Below are positions 34,610-43,574 of a stretch of DNA of 64,000 nucleotides, one piece after another (positions within the stretch are counted from its first letter, which is position 1; every line of letters begins with the position of its first letter). The stretch is from Phyllobacterium sp. 628 (GTDB taxonomy: Bacteria; Pseudomonadota; Alphaproteobacteria; Rhizobiales; Rhizobiaceae): the NCBI RefSeq assembly GCF_014189505.1, contig NZ_CP050301.1, forward strand, positions 131,501 to 195,500, written 5' to 3'. Made by a program: the position numbers and the translations under genes. The notes under the pieces are model-generated. The model had not been told where the DNA came from, searched no databases, and was given only the letters and a program-made list of their open reading frames with translations.

Positions 34610-35524
34610 TTATCTGGCGATCGCCTTGACGATCTGGTCCGTGTTGTAGCTGATGAGCTTCGCGTAGGTCGAAGCCGGTCCATCTGCAGCAGAGAGCGCT
34701 TCGGGATAAAGCTCGCCACCGGGCTGCGCGCCCGTTGCGTCGGCGATCTGCTTGATCAGGCGTGGATCATTCGAGTTCTCGAAGAAGTAGACCCTCACCT
34801 TTTCCTTTTTGATCTGCTCGATCAGCTTTGCCACATCACCGGCAGAGGCTTCAGTCTCGGTCGAAACGCCAAGCGGCGACAGGAAAGTCACACCATATTC
34901 TTTGCCATAGTAACCGAAGGCATCGTGGCTGGTCAGCACTTTGCGCTTGTCCTTCGCCACAGCATCGAGCTTGGCATGAACGCTGGCATTCAGTTCTTCC
35001 AGCTGTTTCGTGTAACGCGCCGCATTGGCTTTAAAGTCAGCGGCATCTTCCGGGTCGGCCTTGGCGAGGCTCTTCTCGATGTTCGAAACCCAGATCAGCA
35101 CATTGGGAACACTGTTCCAGACATGCGGGTCTGTGACTTTCTTGCCATCATCTTCAAATGTGTGGGTCTTGATACCGGTCGAAACAACCACCGGCTTCTC
35201 TGTCGCACCGGAAGCCTTGGTAAGACGTTCGAACCAGCTCTCGAGGCCTTCACCGCTGACAAAAGTAACCGCTGCGCCTTTCACCGCCTTGGCATCATCC
35301 GGGGATGGTTCGAATTCGTGGGGGTCGCCATTTGCCGGCACGAGGCTTTTGACGTGGACATGGTCACCGCCAACATTTTTCACCACATCTGCGAGGACGG
35401 TAAAGCTGGCAACAACATCGATGGTTTTTGCCGATGCAGATGCAGCCATTCCAAAGGTCAAAGCGACTGATCCAGCCAGTGCAAACAATAAACGCGTTGA
35501 TTTCATCGGGTATTCTCCTGTCAT
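34610..35524 (-). CDS. aztC: Zinc/manganese ABC transporter substrate-binding protein (AztC-like)
   Basis: About 298-304 residues with a signal peptide (LLFALAGSVALTFGMAASASA). It is of the cluster A-I metal-binding type: ligands are expected from His in NGDPHEFEP, His in TDPHVWNSV, His in LTSHDAFGYYG and an acid in NSNDPRL. There is no His-rich loop of the ZnuA kind, which fits AztC. Either ATG 35524 or 35506 (MKSTRLL) is possible. It follows the permease gene directly. It delivers Zn(II) or possibly Mn(II) to the permease in the periplasm. A weak hairpin at 34574-34595 lies 15 bp downstream. Confidence 0.85.
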   Translation of the reverse strand: MTGEYPMKSTRLLFALAGSVALTFGMAASASAKTIDVVASFTVLADVVKNVGGDHVHVKSLVPANGDPHEFEPSPDDAKAVKGAAVTFVSGEGLESWFERLTKASGATEKPVVVSTGIKTHTFEDDGKKVTDPHVWNSVPNVLIWVSNIEKSLAKADPEDAADFKANAARYTKQLEELNASVHAKLDAVAKDKRKVLTSHDAFGYYGKEYGVTFLSPLGVSTETEASAGDVAKLIEQIKKEKVRVYFFENSNDPRLIKQIADATGAQPGGELYPEALSAADGPASTYAKLISYNTDQIVKAIAR

Positions 35525-35525
35525 G

Positions 35526-36398
35526 TTAACCCCTGAGGTGGGGGCGGGGGAAAAGGCGTCGTAACGCTCCCGATGGGGCGATGAGCAATGAGACGCCGTA
35601 GATCAGGCTGGCGGTCAGAATGATCGTCGGCCCAGAGGCAAAACCAAGGTGAAAAGAGATGATGAGTCCGGCAAGTCCGGAAAACCCGGCCGATGTGGCG
35701 GCAATCAGGACCATGACCGGCAGCGTGCGCGCCCAGAGTTGGGCAATCACGGCGGGCAGCATCATCATGCCGACCGCCATCAATGTGCCCAGCGCCTGGA
35801 AACCGGCAACCAGATTGATGACGACGAGGAAGAGAAACAGCACGTGATAAAGCGGGCCACGCCCTCCGACGGCGCGCAGAAAGCCCGGGTCAAAGCACTC
35901 CGCAACGAGCGGCCGGTAGACCACTGCCAGAATGGCAAGCGTTAACGAGGCGATACCACCGACAAGATAAAGCGCTTCCGCATCAATCGCCAGAATGGTG
36001 CCGAACAGGACATGCAGCAGATCAATATTGGAGCCGCGCAGCGAAACGATCAGCACGCCCAGCGCCAGCGACGCCAGATAGAAGCTGGCAAAGCTGGCAT
36101 CTTCCTTCAACGCTGTGGTGCGGCTGACAATGCCGGATAAAACTGCGACGCTGAGACCGGCGATCAGTCCACCCAATCCCATGGCAGGCAAAGACAAGCC
36201 GCCGGCAATCAGGAAGCCGATAGCGGCCCCTGGCAGAACGGCATGGCTCATGGCATCGCCAACGAGGCTCATACGCCTCAGCATAAGCAGGACGCCGATA
36301 GGTCCCGAACCCAGTCCAAGCGCAATCGACGCAACCAGTGCGCGGCGCATGAAACCGTATTCAACGAATGGGCCGATAAAGATTGAATAGATCGTCAC
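35526..36398 (-). CDS. aztB: Zinc/manganese ABC transporter permease (AztB-like)
   Basis: 290 residues with eight or nine predicted membrane helices, ABC-3 family. FVEYGFMRRALVASIALGLG, GPIGVLLMLRRMSLVGDAMS and HAVLPGAAIGFLIAGG are the conserved N-terminal blocks. It forms the inner-membrane channel. Its ATG overlaps the end of aztA by 4 bp, and its stop lies next to the aztC start, so the three genes are one operon. Confidence 0.88.
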   Translation of the reverse strand: MTIYSIFIGPFVEYGFMRRALVASIALGLGSGPIGVLLMLRRMSLVGDAMSHAVLPGAAIGFLIAGGLSLPAMGLGGLIAGLSVAVLSGIVSRTTALKEDASFASFYLASLALGVLIVSLRGSNIDLLHVLFGTILAIDAEALYLVGGIASLTLAILAVVYRPLVAECFDPGFLRAVGGRGPLYHVLFLFLVVINLVAGFQALGTLMAVGMMMLPAVIAQLWARTLPVMVLIAATSAGFSGLAGLIISFHLGFASGPTIILTASLIYGVSLLIAPSGALRRLFPRPHLRG

Positions 36399-37150
36399 GC
36401 CCGTGCCCGCTTTTTCACATCACAAACCGGCGCACCCTCATCCCAGTTTTCGGCCATGGCACGGGCACGCAGCAAATTCTCCGGCGCCAGCGCAATATCG
36501 GTCGGGCCCCAGACAACAGCTTCGCGGGCGAGCAACAGGGTCGTAGGGAAATGCGCGCGAACCTGCTCGAAATCATGCAGAACCGCGATCACCGTGCGGC
36601 GTTCCGTATGCCAGCGTTGAACAATCTCCAGAAGATCCCGCGTGGTGCGCGCATCAATTGCGGTGAATGGCTCATCGAGAACAATGACCTTGGCGTCTTG
36701 CAGTAAAAGCCGCGCGAAAAGCACGCGCTGAAACTGACCGGCTGATAGCGAGCCAATCTGACGGCGTTCAAAACCCTCAAGGCCAACGGCAGACAGCGCC
36801 TGACGTACCTTCGCAGCCACCGCACGCGTGACACCGCCAAAGGCACCTGTCTCCCGCCAGGCACCAAGCACGACCGTGTCGGCTACCGTTAATGGAAAAT
36901 GCCGGTCGATCTCCGCCGCCTGTGGCAGGTATCCAAAATCGCGGATCGACATGCCGCCAAGATCAATGGAGCCTTCCGCCAGAGAAAGTTCACCCATCAG
37001 AGCTTTGAGCAAGGTCGATTTGCCAGCGCCATTCGGGCCGGCAATGGCGGTCAAACTTCCCGGTTCAAACGAGCCGGAGACGTGATGAACGGCGGGATGG
37101 CGATCATACGCCACTGTCACATCAGCAAAACGAAGGGCGGCGATGCTCAT
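36395..37150 (-). CDS. aztA: Zinc/manganese ABC transporter ATP-binding protein (AztA-like)
   Basis: 251 residues: Walker A AGPNGAGKSTLLKAL, Q-loop GYLPQAAE, signature SLSAGQFQRVLFARLL, Walker B VIVLDEPFTAID, and H-switch AVLHD. It powers metal uptake. ATG 37150 overlaps the TGA stop of a 41-codon membrane-protein gene (ATGA). An upstream in-frame start at 37201 would overlap that gene almost entirely and is rejected. Confidence 0.9.
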   Translation of the reverse strand: MSIAALRFADVTVAYDRHPAVHHVSGSFEPGSLTAIAGPNGAGKSTLLKALMGELSLAEGSIDLGGMSIRDFGYLPQAAEIDRHFPLTVADTVVLGAWRETGAFGGVTRAVAAKVRQALSAVGLEGFERRQIGSLSAGQFQRVLFARLLLQDAKVIVLDEPFTAIDARTTRDLLEIVQRWHTERRTVIAVLHDFEQVRAHFPTTLLLAREAVVWGPTDIALAPENLLRARAMAENWDEGAPVCDVKKRARA

Positions 37151-37272
37151 GGCAAAGAAACCGCCCAGACGATCATAAGCCAAAGGCAGACGAGGATGCA
37201 TGACACGATGAGGAGGCGATTAAGCGATGTACGCGCCATCAGCGACGACAAAAGGGGATCGTGGTCATTCAT
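37147..37272 (-). CDS. Small membrane protein (41 aa) coupled to the zinc ABC operon
   Basis: A 41-codon gene, MNDHDPLLSSLMARTSLNR followed by one strong membrane helix (LLIVSCILVCLWLMIVWAVSL) and a final Pro. Its TGA overlaps the ATG of aztA, giving translational coupling. AAGGTG lies about 10 bases before the ATG, and a Fur-family-like box lies 29-54 bp upstream, so it is probably the first gene of the regulated operon. I know no named family for it. It could be a transporter accessory subunit or a leader peptide that sets aztA translation. Confidence 0.6.
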   Translation of the reverse strand: MNDHDPLLSSLMARTSLNRLLIVSCILVCLWLMIVWAVSLP

Positions 37273-37300
37273 ACTCAAAAGGCACCTTGGTCCTATGCAA

Positions 37301-37326
37301 TTTCGTAACGATATATTGTTACAAAA
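37301..37326. promoter_or_regulatory. Fur-family-like operator (Zur- or Mur-type) of the zinc ABC operon
   Basis: An AT-rich dyad with core GTAACGATATATTGTTAC; the 13-bp arms match at 11 positions. It is flanked by TGCAAT (37296-37301) and ATTGCA (37330-37335), an outer dyad. Size, AT-richness and position just upstream of the small gene and aztABC fit a Zur box; a Mur-type site is the alternative. Confidence 0.65.
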
Positions 37327-37448
37327 TGGATTGCAATCAGACCTGTGTCTTAAAAGGACACGCATTCGTCATCTGCCGGATAATCGCGGTGGCCAATCGC
37401 GTGAGTGAAGAAAGAGAGCGTTATAGCCCCAACGAGGCCGCTTCGGCC

Positions 37449-37967
37449 TTACCGAAGATTGCGGACCATAAAACAGGCATCGTCCGAATAGGATTTGAGC
37501 TTGGCATCAAGTTCTGCCCGGTGAACCACTTCGAAACCCTGCTTTTGCCAGAAGCCGATGGAATTATTGACCGACACCAGCGACATGGTTTCCAAACCTT
37601 CCCATTCCGCCTGCTCAGCCAAAATGGCGACAATACGCGGCGCAGCCCCGCTTCCGCGTGACGCGGGCATCAGGGCAATGTCGTGAAGGTAATAAGTGCT
37701 GGGCTGCTGCGGTATCTGGCCCAAAAGGCTATTCAGTGCGGGTGTCGTATAAAGCTGCCATGGATGCGTAATCGCATAGCCGAACAGCACGCCATTCTCG
37801 CCTTCAAGAACGAAGCAGCCTTTGCCGTAGAGGCGCATGCGTTCGAGATAGATCGCGTCATCTTCGAAGAAATCCGTATGGATGACGGCTGCCATGGCTA
37901 TGACAGAGGCAAGATCTCCCGCCTCCATCAATCGCCAGTTCAGTGTATGTGTTGCGGATGTCGTCAT
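37449..37967 (-). CDS. GNAT-family N-acetyltransferase
   Basis: About 172 residues. The N-terminus is WRLMEAGDLASVIAMAAVIH; YYLHDIALMPASRGSGAAPRIV is the acetyl-CoA-binding block (R-G-S-G-A), and SLVSVNNSIGFWQKQGFEVV the terminal motif. ATG 37967 is chosen since an earlier codon adjoins the serA stop. It lies 16 bp after serA on the same strand and may be co-transcribed with serC-serA. The acceptor is unknown. Confidence 0.87.
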   Translation of the reverse strand: MTTSATHTLNWRLMEAGDLASVIAMAAVIHTDFFEDDAIYLERMRLYGKGCFVLEGENGVLFGYAITHPWQLYTTPALNSLLGQIPQQPSTYYLHDIALMPASRGSGAAPRIVAILAEQAEWEGLETMSLVSVNNSIGFWQKQGFEVVHRAELDAKLKSYSDDACFMVRNLR

Positions 37968-37982
37968 GCGACATCCGTACAA

Positions 37983-39578
37983 TCAGCCGACGTCAAATTC
38001 CAGCGGCTTGGCAGAAACAATTGCCTTGTTCACACGCAGCTTTTCCAGAACGTGATCCGGAATCCGCTCGTCCAGATAGAGCATGGCGATTGCATTGCCG
38101 CCGGGATTGTCACGACCCAGCGAGAAGTTTGCGATGTTGACGCCGTTCTCGCCACAGATCGTTCCGAGCATGCCGATCATTCCCGGCGTATCATTGTTGG
38201 TCGTGTACAGCATGTGCTGACCAACTTCGGCGTCAAGATTGATGCCCTTGATCTGGATAAAGCGCGGCTTGCCATCGGAGAAACAGGTTCCGGCAATAGA
38301 GCGTGTCAACGATTCGGACTTCACCGTCAGCTTGATATAGCCGTCGAAAACGCCCGATTTATCACGGCGCACTTCGGAAAGAATGATGCCGCGCTCCTTC
38401 ACCATGACAGGTGCGGAAACCATGTTCACGTCGGCCACCTGCGGGCGGATCAGTCCGGCCAAGGCGGCACTGACGAGCGCACGCGTGTTCATCCCGGCAG
38501 TGGAACCGTCAAACAGCACTTCCACTTCCTGAATAGGCTCATCGGTAACCTGACCGACAAATGCGCCCAGCACTTCTGCGAGCTTGACGAATGGCCGCAA
38601 GCGGGGCGCCTCTTCCGCAGTGATGGAAGGCATGTTGATGGCGTTGGAAACGGCACCCTTGATCAGATAATCCGCCATCTGTTCAGCGACCTGCAGCGCA
38701 ACGTTTTCCTGCGCTTCGCTGGTGGATGCGCCCAAATGCGGCGTGCAAACAACATTCGGCATGCCGAAGAGTTCGTTTTCTGTTGCAGGTTCAACCTCGA
38801 ACACATCGATGCCAGCACCGGCAACCTTGCCGGACTTGAGACCGGCAACCAAATCCTTTTCGACAATCAGGCCGCCACGAGCGCAGTTGATAATACGCAC
38901 TCCGTCCTTCATCTTGGCAATGGCTTCGGCGTTGATGATACCACGGGTCTTGTCGGTCATTGGCGTGTGCAGGCTGATGAAATCAGCACGCGCCAGAAGT
39001 TCGTCCAGTTCAACCTTCTCAACGCCCAGCTCTTCGGCTCGGCCTTCCGACAGGAACGGATCGAACGCGATGACATGCATCTTGAGACCAACACCACGCG
39101 TGGCAACAATGGAGCCGATATTGCCGCAACCGATGACGCCGAGTGTCTTGCCGGTGATTTCGACACCCATGAAGCGGTTCTTTTCCCACTTGCCAGCACG
39201 GGTCGATGCATCGGCTTCCGGCAATTCACGGGCAACGGCAAACATCAGCGCGACTGCATGTTCAGCAGTGGTGATGGAGTTGCCGAAAGGCGTGTTCATG
39301 ACGATGATACCGCGACGCGACGCAGCCGGAATATCCACGTTATCGACACCGATACCAGCGCGGCCAATGACTTTCAGGTTCGTGGCCGCCGCAATCAGCT
39401 TTTCCGTCACCTTCGTGGCCGAGCGGATTGCCAGACCGTCATACTGGCCGATGACTTCAAGAAGCTTGTCCTTGTCCTTGCCAAGATCAGGCAAATAATC
39501 AACTTCGACGCCGCGATCTTTGAAGATCTGCACGGCTGTGGGGGAAAGTTTATCAGATACGAGTACGCGCGGTGCCAT
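37983..39578 (-). CDS. serA: D-3-phosphoglycerate dehydrogenase
   Basis: 531 residues, the long form. N-terminal substrate and NAD domains show LKVIGRAGIGVDNVDI, LGVIGCGNIGSIVATRG (dinucleotide site), IINCARGGLIVEKDL (Arg), DVFEVEPATENELF (Glu) and CTPHLGASTSEAQ (His). An intervening domain and a C-terminal ACT domain (DTPGMIGMLGTICGENGVNI) follow. It catalyses the first step of serine synthesis. GGAGG precedes tandem ATGs at 39581 and 39578; spacing favours 39578. It is 78 bp after serC, in the same operon. Confidence 0.96.
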   Translation of the reverse strand: MAPRVLVSDKLSPTAVQIFKDRGVEVDYLPDLGKDKDKLLEVIGQYDGLAIRSATKVTEKLIAAATNLKVIGRAGIGVDNVDIPAASRRGIIVMNTPFGNSITTAEHAVALMFAVARELPEADASTRAGKWEKNRFMGVEITGKTLGVIGCGNIGSIVATRGVGLKMHVIAFDPFLSEGRAEELGVEKVELDELLARADFISLHTPMTDKTRGIINAEAIAKMKDGVRIINCARGGLIVEKDLVAGLKSGKVAGAGIDVFEVEPATENELFGMPNVVCTPHLGASTSEAQENVALQVAEQMADYLIKGAVSNAINMPSITAEEAPRLRPFVKLAEVLGAFVGQVTDEPIQEVEVLFDGSTAGMNTRALVSAALAGLIRPQVADVNMVSAPVMVKERGIILSEVRRDKSGVFDGYIKLTVKSESLTRSIAGTCFSDGKPRFIQIKGINLDAEVGQHMLYTTNNDTPGMIGMLGTICGENGVNIANFSLGRDNPGGNAIAMLYLDERIPDHVLEKLRVNKAIVSAKPLEFDVG

Positions 39579-39656
39579 CATGGCCTCCATCGTTGAATCA
39601 GAAAGAATTTGAATGGGGGTGACCGCATCGGTTGCGGTCACATTTGGCCGAAGAAA

Positions 39657-40832
39657 TCAGGCAGCCTGTTTCAGGGCAGCCTTTTGCGACTGGAATGCCC
39701 AATCAAGCCAGAGCGTCAACGCTTCCAGATCAGCGGTTTCAACCGTAGCACCGGCCCAGATGCGAAGACCCGACGGTGCGTCGCGGTAGGCGCCGATATC
39801 ATAGGCAACGCCTTCTTTTTCCAGCACAGCCACAAGGTTCTTGGCAAAATCGGCCTGCGCATTCTTGTCGAGCGCTGTGATATCCGGATCAACAATGGTC
39901 AGGCATACCGACGTATTGGAGCGGGTTTCCGCCACCTTTGCCAAGTTGCCGATCCATGGCGTGCGTTCGACAAAGGCATTCAGCGCAGCAAAATTGCTGT
40001 CGGCGCGGCCAACAAGGCCATCAAGACCGCCGAGCGATTTTGCCCAGTTCAGCGCATCAATGTAATCCTCGACGCAAAGCATCGATGGCGTGTTGATCGT
40101 TTCACCGGAGAAGATGCCCTCAATCAGCTTGCCGCCAGAAGTCAGGCGGAAAATCTTCGGCAAAGGCCAGGCTGGCTTATAGGTTTCGAGCCGCTCAACA
40201 GCACGCGGGCTGAGGATCAGCATGCCATGGGCACCCTCGCCGCCCAGCACTTTCTGCCAAGAAAAGGTCACCACATCCAGCTTGTCGAAATCGAGCCACT
40301 GCGCGAATGCGGCAGACGTTGCATCGCAAATGGTCAGACCCTTGCGGTCAGCCGGAATAAAATCACCGTTGGGAACACGCACGCCGGAGGTTGTACCATT
40401 CCAGGTGAAGACAACATCACGGTCGAAATCGACCTTGGAAAGATCAGGCAGTTCGCCATAACCGGCTTCGATGGTCCGTGCATCGCTCAGCTTCAGCTGC
40501 TTGATCACATCGGTGACCCAGCCAGAGCCAAAGCTTTCCCAGGCAACCATATCGACACCGCGCTCGCCGAGCAGTGACCACAGGGCCATTTCGACGGCGC
40601 CAGTATCGGATGCAGGTACGATACCGATGCGATAATCGGCAGGGACTTGCAGAATTTCACGGGTAAGATCAATCGCCTGTTTCAGCTTCGTCTTGCCAAC
40701 CTTGGCACGATGCGAACGGCCAAGCGATGCATCGGAAAGCGCTTGAAGCGACCATCCGGGGCGTTTGGCACAGGGACCTGATGAAAAATTCGGGTTAGCC
40801 GGGCGCTGCGCCGGCTTCAATAGCGTCGTCAT
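39657..40832 (-). CDS. serC: Phosphoserine aminotransferase
   Basis: 391 residues of the class V aminotransferase fold in the alphaproteobacterial SerC form: [18 protein letters not shown] at the start, the PLP lysine in [18 protein letters not shown], and [20 protein letters not shown]. It makes 3-phosphoserine from 3-phosphohydroxypyruvate and glutamate. ATG 40832 is used. The 5' leader carries a serC-type structured RNA whose last hairpin includes the ribosome site. Confidence 0.96.
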   Translation of the reverse strand: MTTLLKPAQRPANPNFSSGPCAKRPGWSLQALSDASLGRSHRAKVGKTKLKQAIDLTREILQVPADYRIGIVPASDTGAVEMALWSLLGERGVDMVAWESFGSGWVTDVIKQLKLSDARTIEAGYGELPDLSKVDFDRDVVFTWNGTTSGVRVPNGDFIPADRKGLTICDATSAAFAQWLDFDKLDVVTFSWQKVLGGEGAHGMLILSPRAVERLETYKPAWPLPKIFRLTSGGKLIEGIFSGETINTPSMLCVEDYIDALNWAKSLGGLDGLVGRADSNFAALNAFVERTPWIGNLAKVAETRSNTSVCLTIVDPDITALDKNAQADFAKNLVAVLEKEGVAYDIGAYRDAPSGLRIWAGATVETADLEALTLWLDWAFQSQKAALKQAA

Positions 40833-40905
40833 GTTTTCTCCTATCCTCACAGATAGCACGCCTCTCGTTGGGGAGAGGTGGCCCACTCCGGGAACTAGGA
40901 GAAAT
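40833..40905 (-). ncRNA. serC RNA motif (cis-regulatory leader)
   Basis: Just before serC the minus-strand leader forms a 6-bp hairpin CCTCTC-cccaac-GAGAGG (40878-40861), then a second hairpin CTATC-tgtgag-GATAG (40856-40841) that overlaps the TAGGAGA ribosome site. This matches the description of the serC RNA motif known upstream of serC-serA operons in alphaproteobacteria, where the last stem can hide the Shine-Dalgarno sequence. I have not run a covariance model. Confidence 0.65.
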
Positions 40906-40975
40906 GTCGTTCACAGTCAAGAAATTTGTTTGAGCGCGACATGAAATCTGTGGCGTTGTCGGGATTATACCCAAA

Positions 40976-41005
40976 CAAAAACGGCGGAAGCCTTGCTCCC
41001 GCCGT
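40976..41005 (-). terminator. Terminator of the outer-membrane protein gene
   Basis: A 7-bp GC stem (ACGGCGG/CCGCCGT), with further partial pairing in the loop, followed on the minus strand by a T-run. Confidence 0.85.
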
Positions 41006-41028
41006 TCCAGAAAACCACGATATTTCAA

Positions 41029-41799
41029 TTAGAAGGCGTAGCGAACGCCGACCTTGAAATCATGCGACGTGATGTCTTTGAATTTGAACGGCTGATTGCG
41101 CGTTGTGCCGTTCAAATTGTAAGCGGGACCTGTTTCAGCGTCACCAAGATCGACATAGCTGTACCCGAGATCGATCGTCATGCGGTCAGTCGCCTTGATA
41201 CCGACACCGGCATGCAACGCCCAAGCCAGATTCCATTTTGACGCACTGCCGGCATAGCCGCCGCCATTGTTGAGAACGTTGTCATCGGTGAAATTTGAAA
41301 TGGTGTTGCGCGACGCGCCAATACCAGCGCCGAGATAAGGTGTGATACCGCTAAAGGTACCAAGATCGGCATAAGCGTTGGCAAGGAACAACCATTCCGA
41401 CTTCTTGGCATGGTACTCGTTTGTACCTGATCCGTTACTTGGATTGCTCGGATTGGAATAGTAGTCGAGCGCGCTGAATTCTGTCTTACCGCGGTACTGG
41501 CCGGTCACGTCTGCACGCAGCCAATCGTTGAACTGATAACCAATACCGATCTGGCCGGTGATACCCGAGTCGAAATCACCCTTGTCGTGCCATCCAAAAA
41601 CCTCTGGTGTAGCGAAATCAAAATAATCCAGCTTATCGAGGCGCTGATTGCTCATGCCGATATCGCCGCGCAGATACCATCCGCCAAACTGCTGGACTTC
41701 TACGACTGGTGCTTCCTGAAGATCTGCGGCGTGAACCGGGACTGCCCCCAGGCACAGTAGAGCTGCACTCAGCGCAGCATATTTGTTGAAAATGCCCAT
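41029..41799 (-). CDS. Outer-membrane beta-barrel protein (Omp25/Omp31-like)
   Basis: 256 residues. A signal peptide ends at VPVHA-ADL. The mature part has alternating beta strands (GWYLRGDIGMSNQRL, ITGQIGIGYQFNDWLRADV, DFKVGVRYAF) and a C-terminal Phe, the usual outer-membrane insertion signal; an 8-stranded barrel is likely. This is the rhizobial/Brucella family of abundant surface proteins. A CtrA-type site (TTAA-N7-TTAAC) lies 81-95 bp before the ATG. It is monocistronic with its own terminator. Confidence 0.88.
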   Translation of the reverse strand: MGIFNKYAALSAALLCLGAVPVHAADLQEAPVVEVQQFGGWYLRGDIGMSNQRLDKLDYFDFATPEVFGWHDKGDFDSGITGQIGIGYQFNDWLRADVTGQYRGKTEFSALDYYSNPSNPSNGSGTNEYHAKKSEWLFLANAYADLGTFSGITPYLGAGIGASRNTISNFTDDNVLNNGGGYAGSASKWNLAWALHAGVGIKATDRMTIDLGYSYVDLGDAETGPAYNLNGTTRNQPFKFKDITSHDFKVGVRYAF

Positions 41800-41879
41800 T
41801 TCATATCCCTCGTCAGGCCCAAAAATCGAAACGCAGCGGTTGCTACTAAAGTTCTGGCTGGGAATATGGAGGGAAAAAG

Positions 41880-41895
41880 TTAAATCCCGCTTAAC
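41880..41895. promoter_or_regulatory. CtrA-type site upstream of the omp gene
   Basis: TTAA-ATCCCGC-TTAAC, an exact match to the TTAA-N7-TTAAC consensus for the cell-cycle regulator CtrA. Brucella omp25 is a known CtrA target, which supports relevance. Confidence 0.6.
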
Positions 41896-41962
41896 CGTGT
41901 TTGTTCACCATACCTATTAACGTTAATGGATTCGGAATCGCCGCTTGTGTTGCAGAAATGCA

Positions 41963-41984
41963 AATGGGCCCAAAAGGGCCCATT
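41963..41984 (-). terminator. Probable terminator of glmM
   Basis: A perfect 9-bp stem (AATGGGCCC/GGGCCCATT) with a TTTT loop on the minus strand, 25 bp after the glmM stop. The following T-run is interrupted (TTTGCATTTC), so efficiency is uncertain. Confidence 0.7.
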
Positions 41985-42008
41985 CAATTCAAACGGTGCG
42001 TTGGATTA

Positions 42009-43361
42009 TTACGCGGCTGATTTGACCGACGAAATCACTGAGATAATATCATTGACCACCGTATCGACCAACTGGCTATCGTCACCCTCGGCCATGACAC
42101 GGATCAAGGGTTCCGTCCCCGAAGGACGAATGACTAGCCGTCCGGATTTGCCAAGGCGGCCACGCGCATCATCAATCGCCGTTTTGACTTTCGTGTCCTC
42201 AAGCGGTTCACCGCCTGTGGTGCGGATGTTCTTGAGAACCTGCGGTACTGGTTCAAACTTGCGGCAGACCTCGCTCACGGGCTTCCCCTGCTCCTGCACG
42301 ACAGCCAAAATCTGCAGCGCAGACACCAGCCCGTCACCGGTCGTGGAATAATCCGACAGCACGATGTGACCGGACTGCTCGCCACCAATGTTGAAACCGT
42401 AATTGCGCATATGTTCAACGACGTAACGGTCACCAACATTGGTGCGGGCCAAAGTCAGTCCGCGATCCCCGAGAAACCGTTCGAAACCAAGGTTGGACAT
42501 AACAGTCGCAACGACGCCGCCACCCACAAGCCGGTCCGATTCCTGCCAAGACTGAGCGATCACGGCCATGAGTTGATCACCGTCAATGATCGAGCCCTTT
42601 TCATCGACAATCAACACGCGGTCGGCATCACCGTCCAGCGCAATGCCGATATCGGCCCGAACCTCATGAACCTTTTTAATCAGGCTCAACGGATGGGTGG
42701 AGCCGCAATCCTCATTGATATTTGTGCCGTTTGGTTTGTCATTGATCGTAATGACATCGGCGCCCAGTTCCCAAAGAGCTGCCGGCGCAACCTTATAAGC
42801 CGCACCATTGGCGCAATCGACAACGATCCGCAGCCCTGAAAGAGAGATGTTTTTCGGCATTGTCCGCTTGGCAAACTCGATATAGCGATAAATATCGCCA
42901 TCAACGCGCTTTGCCCGTCCGAGATCCTCGGAGGTGGACAAACGGCCGGATAGGTCCTCGTCCATCATTTTCTCGATCTCAAGCTCGAGATCGTCGGAAA
43001 GCTTGAAACCATCCGGGCCGAAAAGCTTGATACCATTGTCATGATAAGGATTGTGCGATGCCGATATCATTACGCCAATGTCAGCGCGCAGCGACCGGCA
43101 GAGCATGGCGACAGCTGGCGTGGGAATTGGTCCAAGCAGGAAGACATCCATACCGGTTGAGGTGAATCCGGCGACCAGTGCGTTCTCAATCATATAGCCG
43201 GAAAGGCGCGTATCCTTGCCGATCACAACACGGTTGCGGTGATTGCCACGTTTGAAGGCAAGACCGACAGCCATACCGACCTTCATCGTAATGTCAGGGG
43301 TCATCGGGTAAGCATTGGCTTTGCCGCGAATACCATCTGTGCCGAAATATTTTCGAGCCAT
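42009..43361 (-). CDS. glmM: Phosphoglucosamine mutase
   Basis: 450 residues: [13 protein letters not shown] at the N-terminus, the phosphoserine loop [16 protein letters not shown] (Ser102), the metal loop [15 protein letters not shown], and the sugar-binding [34 protein letters not shown] closes the protein. It interconverts glucosamine-6-P and glucosamine-1-P for UDP-GlcNAc, feeding peptidoglycan and LPS. It sits 214 bp after ftsH, whose terminator lies between, so it is probably separately transcribed. Confidence 0.96.
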   Translation of the reverse strand: MARKYFGTDGIRGKANAYPMTPDITMKVGMAVGLAFKRGNHRNRVVIGKDTRLSGYMIENALVAGFTSTGMDVFLLGPIPTPAVAMLCRSLRADIGVMISASHNPYHDNGIKLFGPDGFKLSDDLELEIEKMMDEDLSGRLSTSEDLGRAKRVDGDIYRYIEFAKRTMPKNISLSGLRIVVDCANGAAYKVAPAALWELGADVITINDKPNGTNINEDCGSTHPLSLIKKVHEVRADIGIALDGDADRVLIVDEKGSIIDGDQLMAVIAQSWQESDRLVGGGVVATVMSNLGFERFLGDRGLTLARTNVGDRYVVEHMRNYGFNIGGEQSGHIVLSDYSTTGDGLVSALQILAVVQEQGKPVSEVCRKFEPVPQVLKNIRTTGGEPLEDTKVKTAIDDARGRLGKSGRLVIRPSGTEPLIRVMAEGDDSQLVDTVVNDIISVISSVKSAA

Positions 43362-43526
43362 ATTATTCTATCCAGGTTCTTCCGGCCGCTCGTGCCTGAC
43401 CATATCAGACTTCGGCCCTGCTTTGCTTGTGCTTGATCTTCACGCTTATTGCAGAAGACCTTAAATTGCGCATCTCACAAATTATGTGGGAATTATACTA
43501 TCATTCAATGCATGAACAATTGGTGC

Positions 43527-43552
43527 AAAAACGGCCGGTGATTACCGGCCGT
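43527..43552 (-). terminator. Terminator of ftsH
   Basis: A perfect 9-bp stem (ACGGCCGGT/ACCGGCCGT), 4-base loop, then a T-run on the minus strand. Confidence 0.9.
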
Positions 43553-43574
43553 TGCTTTGCATATCGAGCTTCAA

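Noticed and set aside
37683..39596. A 637-codon plus-strand reading frame
   Set aside because: It is antisense to serA and most of the GNAT gene, which have full family motifs; no homology features are seen in the antisense product.
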